From: Pelobates cultripes
Lineage: Eukaryota; Chordata; Amphibia; Anura; Pelobatidae
Assembly (NCBI GenBank): GCA_933207985.1
Contig: OW240914.1
Location: forward strand, 284,289,202 to 284,353,201
Direction: 5' to 3'
DNA: 64,000 nucleotides
Shown here: piece after piece, positions 11,519-22,276 of the stretch
Position numbering within the stretch: the stretch's first letter is position 1
How the letters are laid out: each line of letters starts with the position of its first letter
Translations under genes and position numbers: made by a program
The notes under the pieces: generated by a model
Databases searched by the model: none
Seen by the model: only the letters and a program-made list of their open reading frames with translations
What the model was told of the DNA's origin: nothing

Positions 11519-12020
11519 TTAAAGGGACACTGTAGTCACCAGAACAACGAAAGCTTAATGTAGTTGCTCTGGTGAGTATAATCATTGCCTTCAGGCATTT
11601 TTATGCAAACACTGCCTTATCAGTGTTTACATTGCCCCTAGGGACACCTCCAAGTGGCCACTCCTCAGATGGCCACTGGAGGTGCTTCCTGGCTCCTGGC
11701 TTCCGCACTGCATGGGGACGCTGAATTTTCCTCATAGAGATACATTGATTCAATACATCTCTATGAGGAGGTGCTGATTGGCCAAAACAGCATTTGGCTT
11801 TGCCCTCTTGCCGATTTCAGCCAATTGGCTAAAAATCGGCAATTCTGATTATGTCACCAAGGGGGCGGAGCTAGCGCTGGCACAATTAAGGTGAGTTTTT
11901 TAATTCCTTCTAATGGGACTAATTCGGGGGCGGAGGGGGGCAAGCCACTTAATTGGTGGGTTAAACATTATATGGTCAGGAATACATGTTTGCGTTCCTG
12001 ACCTTATAGTGTTTCTTTAA
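11519..12020 (+). mobile_element. TTAA-flanked MITE, about 500 bp
   Basis: The left end TTAAAGGGACACTGTAGTC and the right end ...CTTATAGTGTTTCTTTAA form terminal inverted repeats that include TTAA. The interior has ACCAGAACAAC, CTCTATGAGGAGGTGCTG and a GGGGGCGGAG block that match the reversed copy at 245-738. It is non-coding. This is the better-preserved reference for the family in this window. Attribution to piggyBac or Kolobok is by target site only. Confidence 0.75.
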
Positions 12021-12084
12021 GGTAATGCTGACTTATTATTTATTATTTATTATATATATATATACATATATATATGTGTGTGTG

Positions 12085-12330
12085 TGTTAAGGAAGGTGCA
12101 CTCACAGGACTTTGTAGATAAATCTTGAAGATTTATTGAGCAATCGTACACCAGAAATCGTGTCAACGTTTCAGTCCTCAAGGCTCTATATACACACACA
12201 TACATCACAAAGAAGCACACTCAATGGTCTACTTTTTAAAACCCAAACTCTTTATTTAATCAGGTTATGATTCAATAAAGAGCTTGGATTCTTAAGACAA
12301 AGCCATTGAGTGTGCTCCCTCCTGGCGCAT
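12085..12330. repeat. Interspersed repeat with CAACGTTTCAGTCCT core, partly duplicated
   Basis: AAGGAAGGTGCACTCACAGG...TTTATTGAGCAATCG...GTCAACGTTTCAGTCCTCAAG is followed by a second block with CACACTCAATGG...CTTTATTTAATCAGG. Related arrangements (a CACTCAC block, TTTATT, then CGTTTCAG) occur near 15200-15540, 40940-41110 and, reversed, near 60100-60210. Non-coding, family not assigned. Confidence 0.5.
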
Positions 12331-12336
12331 ATGCAG

Positions 12337-12828
12337 TTAAAGGGACACTATAATCACCAAAACAACTTTGGCTTAGTAAAGTAGTTTTAGTGTATTGATC
12401 ATGCCCCTGCTGTCTCGAAGCTAAATTCACTGCCATTTAGGAGTTAAGCCACTTAGTTTATGCAGCCCTAGTCACACCACCCTGCATGTGACCTACACAG
12501 TCTTCCTAAACACTTTCTGTAAAGAGAGATTTCATGTTTAAATGCTTACTGTATTGTTAATTCTGTTTAATTTAGAATATATCTCCTGCTCTGTTAATAG
12601 CATTCAAGACCATGCAGGAGCCTATTGTGTATGATTAAAGTTTAATTTACAGAGCGGAATATAAAAAAATTCTAAAGTAAGTTAACATCTGATTGAAAAT
12701 GAAACCGTTTTTTTTCATGCGGACTTTGTGAGTTATAACCATGGAAGGTGTATCTACTGCACAAACAGAAACAAAAGTGATTTAGCTCCTAAATGATGGG
12801 TACATGCATATTGATACTGCAGGGGAAT

Positions 12829-12894
<66 letters not shown>

Positions 12895-12946
12895 AAAGCT
12901 GCTTCATTAAGCTAAAGTTGGTTTGATGCCTATAGTGTCCCTTTAA
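12337..12946 (+). mobile_element. TTAA-flanked MITE, about 610 bp, with internal (AT)n
   Basis: It starts TTAAAGGGACACTATAATC and ends CTATAGTGTCCCTTTAA, a nearly perfect terminal inverted repeat including the TTAA target. The interior differs from the 11.5-kb copy (TTAGGAGTTAAGCCACTTAG, TATGCAGCCCTAGTCACA). An (AT)n tract at 12832-12892 lies near the right end. The first part is shared with fragments at 32763-32910 and 40795-40890. No coding capacity. Confidence 0.75.
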
Positions 12947-13008
12947 GGCTGGATTTATTAAACATTGTGGTGAATAATTCCTTGGAGTAACATATGCTGA
13001 ATTGGTGA

Positions 13009-13034
13009 TATATATATATATATATATATATATA
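13009..13034. repeat. (AT)n microsatellite
   Basis: Uninterrupted AT dinucleotides followed at once by ACCAATTCC. Confidence 0.9.
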
Positions 13035-13065
13035 CCAATTCCAATCCTCCACTTAGAAGGCAGAC

Positions 13066-13200
13066 CTTTTTCTGCTGCCTCTATCCTCCATCAGGTGCTA
13101 TTGGTGGAATGCTGCAGAGTTCTTCATCCAGAATCTCAAGACTTCACATTTTACTCTGTTCCCAGTAAGGTACACTTTTTCTCTCCTCCCATAGCACTAG
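13066..13200 (+). pseudogene. L1-type endonuclease fragment
   Basis: The plus-strand frame reads ...ECCRVLHPESQDFTFYSVP..., which resembles the hP-x-rDFTFYS segment near the end of the L1/Tx1 apurinic endonuclease. The same segment is readable, reversed, near 31875-31900 in the longer L1. Only about 45 codons are recognisable, so this is a small decayed remnant. Confidence 0.45.
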
Positions 13201-13884
13201 TGACTGCCTGAGGGCTGATTAAGCAAGAGAATTTACTCAAATATATAATTAATATGTATAGAGCCACGGAAGCATATATTTAACTCCTACTGCACATACA
13301 AACCATTTTCATTAGAGTACTCAGGCCTTCTACAGCTGAGATACTCAGACCTGAGACACTCATGCTGTGGCTATTTGAAAAGTTGTGAGGCTTCAAACTA
13401 CATGACTGGGCTGTGACTCTTAGGACTGATCTGATTCTGATTTCAATCTGTTTTAATCTGCACTGATTGTTGATTCTGTTAACCATGTCAGTTACTACTT
13501 GGCTCCATATTACCACTGGAAATTGTATAAAGAGTATATCGGTGCCCTGCAGCTTTAATCTAGTGTACATTGTGTGCTGAGAGCTAACGTGAGTCGGGAG
13601 CCATTTAAATGCTTGGAGTCTATCAGTATCTTGCTGTTTTAACCATGTGCACACTGTGTGCTGAGAGCTAATGGAGTTGCTGACATGTTTCATAACAGCA
13701 GCAATACTTCATAGAAGGCTAACGTTATAATAGCGGGAGCTCTACTGAAGATGAGATCATGAGAGGGAGAGCTAAGAGAGAGAGCTGGATCATTATATAG
13801 AGAGAGAGCTGGATCATTATATAGAGACATGCAAGGAGTGTGGATCTCTGTATTGCAACTTTGTGTAATCCATCACAGTGATCC
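13201..13884. repeat. Intergenic DNA with local tandem duplications
   Basis: A 137-codon minus-strand frame (13280-13693) has no recognisable domain. It covers a local duplication in which TGTGTGCTGAGAGCTAA occurs twice, near 13570 and 13650. A second duplication, GAGAGAGCTGGATCATTATA, occurs twice between 13777 and 13823. I read the long frame as chance plus duplication, not as a gene. Confidence 0.5.
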
Positions 13885-14106
13885 TTGCTGTGTGGGATAG
13901 GTATTAGTATTTCCTTTTTGTGCCCAGCGCTGTGTAATTTCTCTACATTTTACTCATCTCTACCTGTTGTGTGTTTTGTTTGTTTTTTGAAGTCTACCCA
14001 TCTCTGTGTATTGTATAGGTATCTTATCTTATGTTTTGTGCCCAGCTCTGTGTATTATATCTCTATTTTTTCTCAGCTCTATTTGTGGTAAAGTTTTTTT
14101 CTCTAT
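13885..14106. repeat. Degenerate tandem repeat (GTGCCCAGCTCTGTGTATT type)
   Basis: Diverged units containing GTGCCCAGC-CTGTGTA, ATCTCTA and TTATC recur about every 50-90 bp. Further units appear at 14780-14900 beyond an inserted SINE-like repeat and other sequence, so the array seems to have been split by insertions. Confidence 0.5.
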
Positions 14107-14230
14107 TATATTTATTTTTATTTATTTATTACTGATGTTTAAAAAGCGCCAACTTACTCCTCAGTACTGTACAATCAGAAAGAGACAATAGAATATAAAC
14201 AGACCAATACAAAAGCTTGCAATCTAATGA
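14107..14230 (-). mobile_element. SINE-like repeat, reverse orientation
   Basis: TTTATTTATTACTG...AAAAAGCGCCAACTTACTCC...GTACTGTACAATC...AAAGCTTGCAATCTAATGA is the reverse complement of the plus-strand copies at 38556-38722 and 40569-40705 (GATTGTAA...TGTTGGCGCTATATAAAT). It is a short non-coding interspersed repeat with an A/T-rich 3' tail. The tRNA or 5S origin of its head is not established. Confidence 0.6.
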
Positions 14231-14574
14231 TTAAAATGGGGAGATTACACGAGAGGTAGCAGAGGAATTTGCAGGTAATGGCAGAAATAATTAATAGTAT
14301 AATTGCAGTAACTGATAACATGAGCAGTTGATTGACTGTGATTCCAAACATCTGTTAGTTAGAAGGTGTGTGTGGGTGTGTGTGTGGTGGGGGGGATAGA
14401 GCAGAAATGAAGTTGCTTTGTTTTAGATGGATTGTGGAATAGAGATACACAGATATTTGAAGGAAATTACAGCTAGGAGTGGCAAGCAGGGGGGAAGGTG
14501 GAGTGGTAGAGCAATGTAGGCATTTGTTGTATACAATTTAAATATTTGCCAACAAATTTAATCAGCCAAAAAAT
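14231..14574. other. Intergenic DNA, no gene recognised
   Basis: Contains a (GT)n/GGGG tract near 14365-14393. Nothing coding. Confidence 0.45.
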
Positions 14575-14770
14575 ATTAAAAGATCACTATAGTGTCAGGA
14601 AAACAAACTCGTTTTCCTGACACTATATAACACTTAGGGCCCCCCTCCTGCTGGGCTGAAGGGGTTCAAACCCCTTCAGCTACTTACTTTAATCCAGCGC
14701 CAGGCTCCCTCAGCGCTGGTGACCTCTCCTCCCACTCCCACATCAGCTCCCGAGTGGGCCTTGCAGTCTA
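14575..14770. mobile_element. MITE fragment (CACTATAGTGTCAGGAAAAC family)
   Basis: GATCACTATAGTGTCAGGAA is followed by a short dyad (AAACTCGTTTTCCTGACAC), then CCTCCTGCTGGGCTGAAGG and a CCAGCGCCAGGCTCC block. The same order of blocks is found at 53790-53960. One end only; non-coding. Confidence 0.6.
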
Positions 14771-15060
14771 GAAAGTTGCAATGTATACTCAGCTCTATGT
14801 ATTTTATAAATATCTTTATGTTGTGCCCAGCTTGTTTTATTCTATGAGCATCTTTATATTATGCTCTCTGTATTGTATGAGTATCACTGTACTGTATAGG
14901 GGGAGGAGTCTGGCACCCCACCATCTTAAAACTTCACCAGCTGCCAATGCAACTAGAAGTAATATAATATTATACCTCTTGGAACCCCTATACAAGATAT
15001 TCATACTTATCTAGAACTAAATGTATCTACCTTTATCCTCGTAACCTGGAAGAATTTCAT
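14771..15060. repeat. Resumption of the degenerate tandem repeat, then spacer
   Basis: Units like CAGCTCTATGTATTTTATAAA and TGTGCCCAGCTTG continue the 13.9-14.1 kb array up to about 14900. No gene features follow. Confidence 0.4.
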
Positions 15061-15115
15061 GCATTCCCTCTAGGGAAGAGTCTACGCAGCATTCCCTCTA
15101 GGGAAGAGTCTACGC
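15061..15115. repeat. Two tandem 28-bp units
   Basis: GCATTCCCTCTAGGGAAGAG plus TCTACGCA is repeated directly, with the second copy one base short. The copies are identical, so the duplication is recent. CCCTCTAGGG within the unit is itself palindromic. Confidence 0.85.
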
Positions 15116-15120
15116 CTGGA

Positions 15121-15127
15121 TGGCCAC

Positions 15128-15196
<69 letters not shown>

Positions 15197-15302
15197 ACAA
15201 AATCACGACTCAGGCACTCACCATTGACTAAATAGCTTTTTAACAGAGACCACCCGGGTGCCTCCAGCGCATATGTAAATAGAAAATAAATGGAGCACCA
15301 TT

Positions 15303-15333
<31 letters not shown>

Positions 15334-15540
15334 ATTACATAAAAAGAAACAACACTATCCCCAGCACTCACGCTTAGTAGGTTTAAAATTGCCGGGTGCC
15401 AAGGCCTGGACTCCAAAGATACATTGTGCCAAATGATAGCCGCTCACCGGTCTTTTAAAATTCCAATTCTTTATTTAATTCAAGTTAAAATCAGAGATCG
15501 ACGTTTCAGTCCCGGCTCTGGACTTTCCTCAGGGTCAAAC
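15121..15540. repeat. AT microsatellites with interspersed CGTTTCAG-type repeats
   Basis: (AT)n tracts at about 15121-15196 and 15310-15333 separate two related non-coding segments. The first starts AACAAAATCACGACTCAGGC; the second contains CCAATTCTTTATTTAATTCA and CGACGTTTCAGTCCCGG. Both resemble the repeat at 12085-12330. Confidence 0.5.
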
Positions 15541-15905
15541 AGGACCCACTGCGCCTCTGTTTTCTCTACTGGCAACGGTGCTAATCAAGGGTGCTCCCTT
15601 TCTCCACTTCTGTTTGTTCTGACTATGGAGCCTCTTCTTCAAGCAGGTCAATCTCACTTTTCTATTGAGTGCATAGGGGTTCATAATCTTCAATATAAAG
15701 TGCCTGCTTTTGAGGATGATCTTTCTTTCTCATTTAGTAACCTTATATCTTCTTGCACACCTCTATTATAGAAACTGAAATACTTGAGATTTTTCTTAGG
15801 GTTTAAAGTAAATTATAATGGAATCTTCTCCATTTTAACTGTTTAGGTAGAATACTTATTCTTAAAATGCATGCACTCCCTCGTCTATTATATTTACTAG
15901 ATATG
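15541..15905 (+). pseudogene. L1/Tx1-type reverse transcriptase fragment
   Basis: The plus strand reads GANQGCSLSPLLFVLTMEPL, which matches the G-x-RQGCPLSPLLF block of L1-like RT. It continues with YKVPAFEDDLSFSFSN, where the catalytic F/YADD box has become FEDD, and after a stop with KMHALPRLLYLL, the known block further downstream. Stops and deletions make it inactive. Confidence 0.7.
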
Positions 15906-15910
15906 GTACC

Positions 15911-16340
15911 TGTCTCGGAACTCCTGTACTCCGACCAATTTACCTCCACCCAATCCGCTTCCTAGCTGTTGGGGAGGGAGTCTTGTGTGCTTCAACCCCA
16001 GTCACTGAGGCTTGACTGGGGTCTCACTGCAGCTTTTCCACTCGACCAGGCTGTAGATCTCCTTCCAGGCAGGTATTGTCCCCTATGCATATTCCGCTGC
16101 AGCCCTTCTTCCACGTAGGTATCATCCTCTCTGCCTATTCCTCTGCAGCTTTGCTTATAGTGCTTGCTATTGCCTTTACCAGAGGCTCTCTTGATTCATC
16201 AGAGGGATCGTGCAGCGAGCCAACAGGTACAACAACTCTGTGACTGGGATCCCTAAAAATCCACACAGGACACCCAGTTCCAAAAGGAACTAACAAGACA
16301 TTCTTTAGTTTTACTTGGGACTCCATAGCCAAATCCACTT
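15911..16340 (-). mobile_element. LTR-like remnant, minus orientation
   Basis: Read on the minus strand, the end (AGCTAGGAAGCGGATTGG...GGAGGTAAATTGG...GGAGTACAGGAGTTCCGAG) parallels the plus-strand segment at 56490-56555 (AGCTAGGAAGCGG...GGAGGTACCC...GGTACAGGGAACTCCG). Internal GCTGCAG...GGTA blocks repeat about every 55 bp. This suggests the terminal part of an old LTR. A 67-codon minus-strand frame at 16135-16338 has no recognisable domain. Confidence 0.4.
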
Positions 16341-19300
16341 AGTTGGTAACACTCATCTGCAGGACAGAAGAGCACACAAAACAATGAACAGCATACAAAC
16401 ACATTATAAACACCCTCCACCTATAATGGGCGCAGGGTGACTTAGACATAGGAGCATTTTAGGAAACTTTATAAAGTGTCCTTCTGCTCCCATTGATGAT
16501 GGACATATATCTTAAAGACAAAGAAAACTTAAAGGCAAGCTGGTTTGTCTGGGATTCGAATATGAGTTTCCAAATTCTAAGGCAGTGATTTTACTTCTGT
16601 TTCCTTTCTATTCCCAGTGTCCCATCCCATAACTCCGTTTTCCCACATATCCAAAGCAGGGGGTTGTTAAGCATATTGCCACTAGGTAACAAGGACAAGC
16701 ACACTTCCAGTCTTCATCATCCCAGGGATGTGTCTGCTAGCCCACTCATAATATTTTGTTAAATTTCTTTCGAGGGTCATATAAAAAAAAAAAGCAGGAT
16801 AACAAAATAATACACCTGATTGCTCAACTGATTGCTGTAGGGACAGCTTAGAGAAAGGGTAAAGCCAGTGAAACATCCAGGCCACTGCCGGTGAGCATAC
16901 AGTCAGTGTGTACGGATCCTTGGATGTGTCTAAATTAATCAGTGAACGTGTGTCTTTATGGGTCCATCTGTAAGTGTGTGTATGTGTTTTTGTACAACTG
17001 TTTTGCTCATGCAATTTCCTGAGATTATTATAGATGTATATACTGTATATAAAAATTAATATATCTGTGTATATATTTTAAAGCATACCTGTCACAGTAC
17101 GTACAACTTGTGCTTTTTTGAAAGAGCATAACATTTCATCTATATATTGTGCTAGCAGATTTTGTAGCAAATGTATAGATTTATCTGAGCTGTCAGTCAA
17201 TTCTTCGGCAAAGAACTGACTGTCAAGGGAGAGCAGAAGAGACTTTCTAAAAGTGGTCCTTCTGCTCTCCACACACAGCAACCACAGGGAATGTGCTATA
17301 GTTTTTATGGTTAAAAACATGTCTATAGTCAAACACAAAACTCTACACAGAAACACAACTGTGCATTCCAATGCAAACACGACACACAAAACACCCCTGC
17401 GTTCACACACCTATGCCATACAAAAACACTCCTATATTTAAACAATCTGATGTCTCACAGACTTATGATGTATATTCAGAAATGATGGGGCACAAAAAAA
17501 TAGTAACAGGTGAGAAAAATATTTCTTGCGAATTAGATGGTAAAGTGTCAGCAACATTTTCATAACTCTCTCTCAAAGTGTCCCTGGAATTTTTTTAAAA
17601 TGCTGTTAACTAGGTGTTTTGATACGTACCTGATATTGGTGCAGACGATGGAGCTCCCCTTCCACTGGAGGATCATGGAAGGTAAGCCAAGTTAGGGGCA
17701 TAGACACACACAACACTCACACTCCCTTACACAAACACAAAATTCAGCCACCACATACACACACCACCAGCATATACAGGCAAAATCAGCCTTCCCCCAT
17801 ACCGATCATTCCCTCCTCCACACACAACACTACACATACTCTAACACACAACAATGAGTAAACACACACCACTCACAGAAACAGAGCCAAGTGCTCTTGG
17901 AGGTAGTCCTAATCAGGCACCCTGTCTAGGGTCTTGGGAAACTTTCATCGGGCTCTGTGGTCAAAGCTCTGCAAGATGGTTTCTGTTCTGCACACATCTT
18001 TCATCTTGTAGTTGAATGGTGCAAATATATACTTGTTAAATGGACTAAAGTGGTAGCCAAATCTACTTTTCCTCACACAAAATAATATCACTTACAAAAA
18101 GTAAGTTTTCTGTCTAGAGCCATGGACATTTAAAGTGCTATTTCCTAAACTCTGCATTTTTCACAAATTAAATCTAAATGGAAAATTGAAGATAAAAATG
18201 GCTGTTTGGGGAATATTTTGTAACTTTGCTACAGTTAGAACATGGGTATTTTTGCTTTCATTTTGCTATTTGGCAGGTCTAACAAAATAGAAAAAAACTG
18301 ATTGCAAACATTCCACATCCGACATCCCTGTAATCACAAATCAACACAAAGGTACAAATGATTCTTGATCGCTGTATGAGAATTGCCAAGCATTTATACT
18401 GTAGTATGAGGGCTAGCTAACTCCTAAACAGGAACAAGGGAAAATAGGAATTCCCACACACTGGGAAGTGACACCGTAATGCCAGTTTGGGATAGGTTAT
18501 TCCCTTGGTCACTCACCTCATAAACAAGATGGATTCCTTCCTGAAAAAACAGGAAGTTGCTCCTGGTAATACACTTCAGAATGATGTAGCAACCATAGCC
18601 AGGAAGCTGAAAAATATACTTAAAGCTTGTCTTCACAAACAAGTTGGTAATTGCTCTGAACTGCTGCTGAACTGACTCCCTATGGGATCCTTGGATTACG
18701 GGGAACGTGACATTGTGATACCACAACTTGTTGTAAAACATCAAAATAATGGGAGTTTAGTTACAGTATATGATTATACATTGCATAAGCCTGCCACAAC
18801 GTCAACGTACCCTATTCTTGGCAGGTCCTACTCTAGTAGCCTAATGCCTGGTCCTATGAGATCAATCCACTTACCTGGGAAATCTATCCTCCAGGGTCTG
18901 CATTGCAAGGTTAAATTGGGCCCTAGAATGAGGCACCTTTGATATTAGTAGGTTAATCGCATAAGAGTAGGCCTTAGATTGCTGCCAAAATTATGAACAT
19001 TGTATTCGGCATTCGGACAAAATTTGAGCATCCCAAAATATGTTCTGTTTTTTGGAAAACATAGTTTGGCCAAGCCAAATGTTCTCACCATGCACAAGTC
19101 TAAAGTCTGGTCACTAAGGATACAGACCGGAAAGGAAAAGCTTTGTTCTTCTCTTGGTGTTCTTCTCTCGGTGGAAAAGGCGAGTGAGTAGTCAATTGCC
19201 CATTGACTTTTTGAAAAGTCTATGTTTTATTTAATAAACACAGACATGCTTTTTAATTTACAAAGTATACAAAAGTATAACAAAAGTAGAAACTTTGATT

Positions 19301-19440
19301 TTTAATGTGCACACATGAGTGAATAAAGGTATAAATAACCTACACAATATGTAATAGATAATAAATACAACCTGATAATAATACTAATGATAAACCTACA
19401 AAAAAAAATGAAAAACAAAACAAAACCAACAATAGTGTAA
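16341..19440. other. Intergenic DNA without recognised genes
   Basis: About 3 kb with CA-rich patches (17340-17420, 17700-17880) and open frames of 100-110 codons on the minus strand (16682-17014, 17078-17410, 18424-18744). None shows a domain, signal peptide or family resemblance, and none is flanked by convincing splice sites. A small hairpin, GTCAGTCAATTCTTCGGCAA and its partner AGAACTGACTG, lies at about 17192-17221. Old repeats are likely. Confidence 0.45.
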
Positions 19441-19870
19441 TACAGCTACAGATATAAAGAGGAGGGAGTGGGAGGTAGAGCGCTCACAAGATGGTATTCA
19501 GTAGTAGGCATATCACCATCAGAGGGTTATCTCTAAATGTAGATCCACTTCCAGTAGTATGGAAATTCTAATATTGCAAGGGAAAAAAGAAGCAATAGTG
19601 CAATAATGTAAGGTATAAAAGTATATTTAATTACTGGTTACACTTACAAACAAGATAAAATAAACTGTATGCCTTCACCATCAGTGGATCTCTGGAGCCA
19701 AAAATTTAGAACTTTTCCACAGGAGAAGCAGCAAAAAAGATCAATGGAATAAAATAAGAAACAATATACAGTTAAAACAAATTAGAGAGTCCAACATGTT
19801 TTTTCCAGGTCCTGGACTTCTTTTGAATTCATAACGATTCCTCTGCAAATAAAGTCTACATGCTGCAGGC
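19441..19870. repeat. Non-coding interspersed repeat (possible)
   Basis: AGAGCGCTCACAAGATGG...TGGATCTCTGGAGCC...GTCCAACATG-TTTCCAGGTC resembles the layout of the CACTCAC...CGTTTC-type repeats elsewhere in the window. The internal phrase CATCAG-GG-TCTCT occurs twice, near 19517 and 19680. Family not assigned. Confidence 0.3.
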
Positions 19871-20360
19871 TAAGACTTCTCATGTATTGCCAGTAATTAT
19901 AAAGATATATGTATCCAGCACAACATAGTGGATAGCCAAGAAAAATAAACTGTGAATAAATACATTACAATTTGGTTTTCTGGCCTCATGTGTCTGACCT
20001 CCAACTGCCACTAGACATTTTCAGCCATATATAAAATGATGCTTACATGCATTTATAAACTGGAAAATCGATGCAAGTAATGTCCATCTTCACAAGCAGG
20101 CTAACCACTGAGAATTAGTTGGAAAAGCATGCGTAAATACGCAAACAACCAGTTCCATGGATCATGAGACACAAAGGGAATGTATCCATCTCTAATCTTA
20201 GCTTCTCATTCTCTTCTTTCCATGTCATATAATGTGTACAAACTTATAATATTATTTACCTTTGATTATTAACTCTTAATATCTTCCTTTAGATTGTTCA
20301 TTCAATTGAGCATAGTCCTTGTAATATCTTGCAACTGAGAATGGTGCTTGGTATAAACCA

Positions 20361-20566
20361 GTGGTAGTCAACCTTTTTCTACCTACCGCCCAGTAATGCA
20401 TCTTTCTTGATGGGAAAAACATCCTTACCGCCCACCAGTTTTCGCGCAAGTGCAGAATATTTTTTAGAAAGGAGGGCGTGTAAAAAAAAATAAATGTACG
20501 TACATTTATCTTTTTATTTCTACTTAATGCATGTTTATAATGTTTTTTATTTTATTATACGGCAGG
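20361..20566 (+). mobile_element. hAT-type 5' end fragment
   Basis: CAGTGGTAGTCAACCTTTTTCTACCTACCGCCC has the look of a hAT terminal repeat with subterminal ACCGCCCA motifs (repeated at 20428). The matching 3' terminus is absent before the CR1 sequence begins near 20567. The element is therefore truncated, or was cut by the CR1 insertion. Confidence 0.5.
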
Positions 20567-20568
20567 TT

Positions 20569-20806
20569 GCTTCCACACTGTCATTCTCTGAAGTTCTGCC
20601 TGTGCATAACACTCAGAACGACAGGGGGATGCGTATTAGGGACTTTAATTTGTGGCTTGGTGAATGGTGTCGGGAGCAAGGATTTGGCTTTATTTCTCAT
20701 GGTAGCTCTGTTTGGAATGGAAATAAACTGTACAAAAAAGATGGTTTGCATCTTTCTCAAAAGGGAACAAATGTTCTCAGTGAGCAGTTCAGAGGTTTTG
20801 CTAGAT
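20569..20806 (+). pseudogene. CR1 ORF1 esterase (SGNH hydrolase) C-terminal part
   Basis: The frame reads LSFSEVLPVHNTQ...IRDFNLWLGEWCREQGFGFI...KKDGLHLSQKGTNVLSEQF. The FSEVLPV block and the DGLHLS box (the Asp-x-x-His of the SGNH catalytic triad) match the esterase domain described for CR1-like non-LTR elements. The N-terminal GDS block with the catalytic serine is missing here but is visible at 61395-61410 in another copy. The reading frame is cut after residue ~80 by the hAT MITE. The enzyme's role in retrotransposition is not settled. Confidence 0.75.
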
Positions 20807-20943
20807 CAGGGTTGTCAAACATGCGGCCCCCCAGATGTTGCTGAACTACAACTCCCATGATTCCCTGGCTATCTGTTTCATTGAAAGAATCATGGGAGTT
20901 GTAGTTCAGCAACATCTGGGGGGCCGCATGTTTGGCAACCCTG
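20807..20943. mobile_element. hAT-type foldback MITE inside CR1 copy A
   Basis: The 137-bp palindromic element starts CAGGGTTGTCAAACATGCGG and ends in its near-perfect complement (...GGCAACCCTG). It is flanked by the 8-bp duplication TGCTAGAT (20799-20806 and 20944-20951). The arms share the CCAGATGTTG-TGAACTACAA core with the 7606-7741 element (CCAGATGTTGTGGACTACAC), so both belong to one superfamily. The loop is near 20865-20885. No coding capacity. Confidence 0.93.
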
Positions 20944-21047
20944 TGCTAGATGTATTTAAACTAGGAGGGGGGGGGAGGGGGGCAAAAGGGTGATACAACA
21001 TCAATCCAATTGTACCCCAAAACAAGGACAGAAGGTGCCTGTAGCAA

Positions 21048-21902
21048 GTGTTAAAAAATTATAAGCTTAGAGTCATGTCTACAAATGCTCACAGTTTAGG
21101 GAATACGATCCATGAACTTGTGGCAATAATGGCAACTGATAGTGTAGATTTAGTCGCTGTTACTGAGACATGGTATAATGAAAAAAATGACTGGGATATA
21201 GCAATACCAGGGTACTCTTTATATAGGAAAGATAGGGAAGGTAAGAAAGGGGGAGGGGTGGTCTTGTATTTGAAGGATAGCATACAATCTAGCCTAATAA
21301 AAGTTAGTGAGGCAAACATAGAGTTCATTTGGGTTACGTTAGAATTTGGTAATCACACAGTAACTCATGTAGGTGTAATTTATAGGCCCCCAGGACAAAT
21401 TGAAGAGTTAGATAATCTACTAGTTGAGGAAATAGCTAAAATGACAACGAAGAGGGAAGTTATCATCATGGGTGACTTTAATCTTCCTGATGTAAATTGG
21501 AAAACAAAGTTAGCTACTTATGCCAGGAGCACACATATTCTAAACTCCCTACTGGGATTGTGTCTAAAACAAGTTGTTGAGGAGCCAACTCGTAAAGAGG
21601 CCATACTAGATTTAGTGTTAACAAATGGAGATTTGGTATCAGATATTACTGTAGGTGAAAGTTTAGGATCCAGTGATCACCAGTCAGTGTGGTTTAATAT
21701 AAGAACAGTGACTGAGTCATACCACACAAAAGCAAAAGTTTTAGACTTTAGAAAAACAGACTTTTCTAAAATTAGAATATGGGTAGAGGAGTCATTATCA
21801 GACTGGAGCAATTTAAATGGATTCCAAGAGAAATGGGATTATTTAAAAGTTGCACTATTGAAGGCAACAGAAAATTGCATTAGGGTTGTCAGTAAAAGCT
21901 AA
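21048..21902 (+). pseudogene. CR1 ORF2 endonuclease domain (APE type)
   Basis: A 284-codon open frame with the exonuclease-endonuclease-phosphatase fold markers of CR1: MSTNAHSLGN near the start, AVTETWYNEK (catalytic Glu), the GYSLYRKDREGKKGGGVVLY block, VIYRPPGQ, IMGDFNLPDVNW (catalytic Asp-Asn) and SLGSSDHQSVWF near residue 210 (the final SDH box). The domain would nick target DNA to prime reverse transcription. The frame stops at 21900, continues as recognisable protein in the same phase, then stops again near 22026. All catalytic boxes look intact; the linker is broken. Confidence 0.88.
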
Positions 21903-22276
21903 AAATTCAAGAAACCACTGTGGTACTCCACAGATGTGGCCAAAATAGTTAAAAACAAAAAGTTAGCATTTAGGAATTATAAAAAAAAAACCCAGAGTGA
22001 GGAAGACAAAATGATCTATAAGATTAGGCAGAAAGAGGCTAAGTAAGTTATAAGAGCTTCCAAATCACACACAGAAGAGAAAATAGCACAGTCAGTAAAA
22101 AAGGGGATAAAACATTTTTTAGATACATAAATGAGAAAAGAAAAGTAAAACAAGGATTAGTTAGATTAAAAACAAAAGAAGGAAGGTATGTAGAAGAGGA
22201 TAAAGGTCTAGCTGACTGCCTCAATTAATATTTTTGTTCTGTATTTACAGATGAAAATGAAGGAAAGGGACCTCAG

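Noticed and set aside
13280..13693. 137-codon minus-strand frame
   Set aside because: No recognisable domain. It spans a local sequence duplication, so the repeated HVS-QHT-YT-LK pattern comes from DNA duplication and does not show a protein family.
18424..18744. 106-codon minus-strand frame with hydrophobic stretches
   Set aside because: I considered a receptor fragment, but no conserved motif, signal or splice context supports it.
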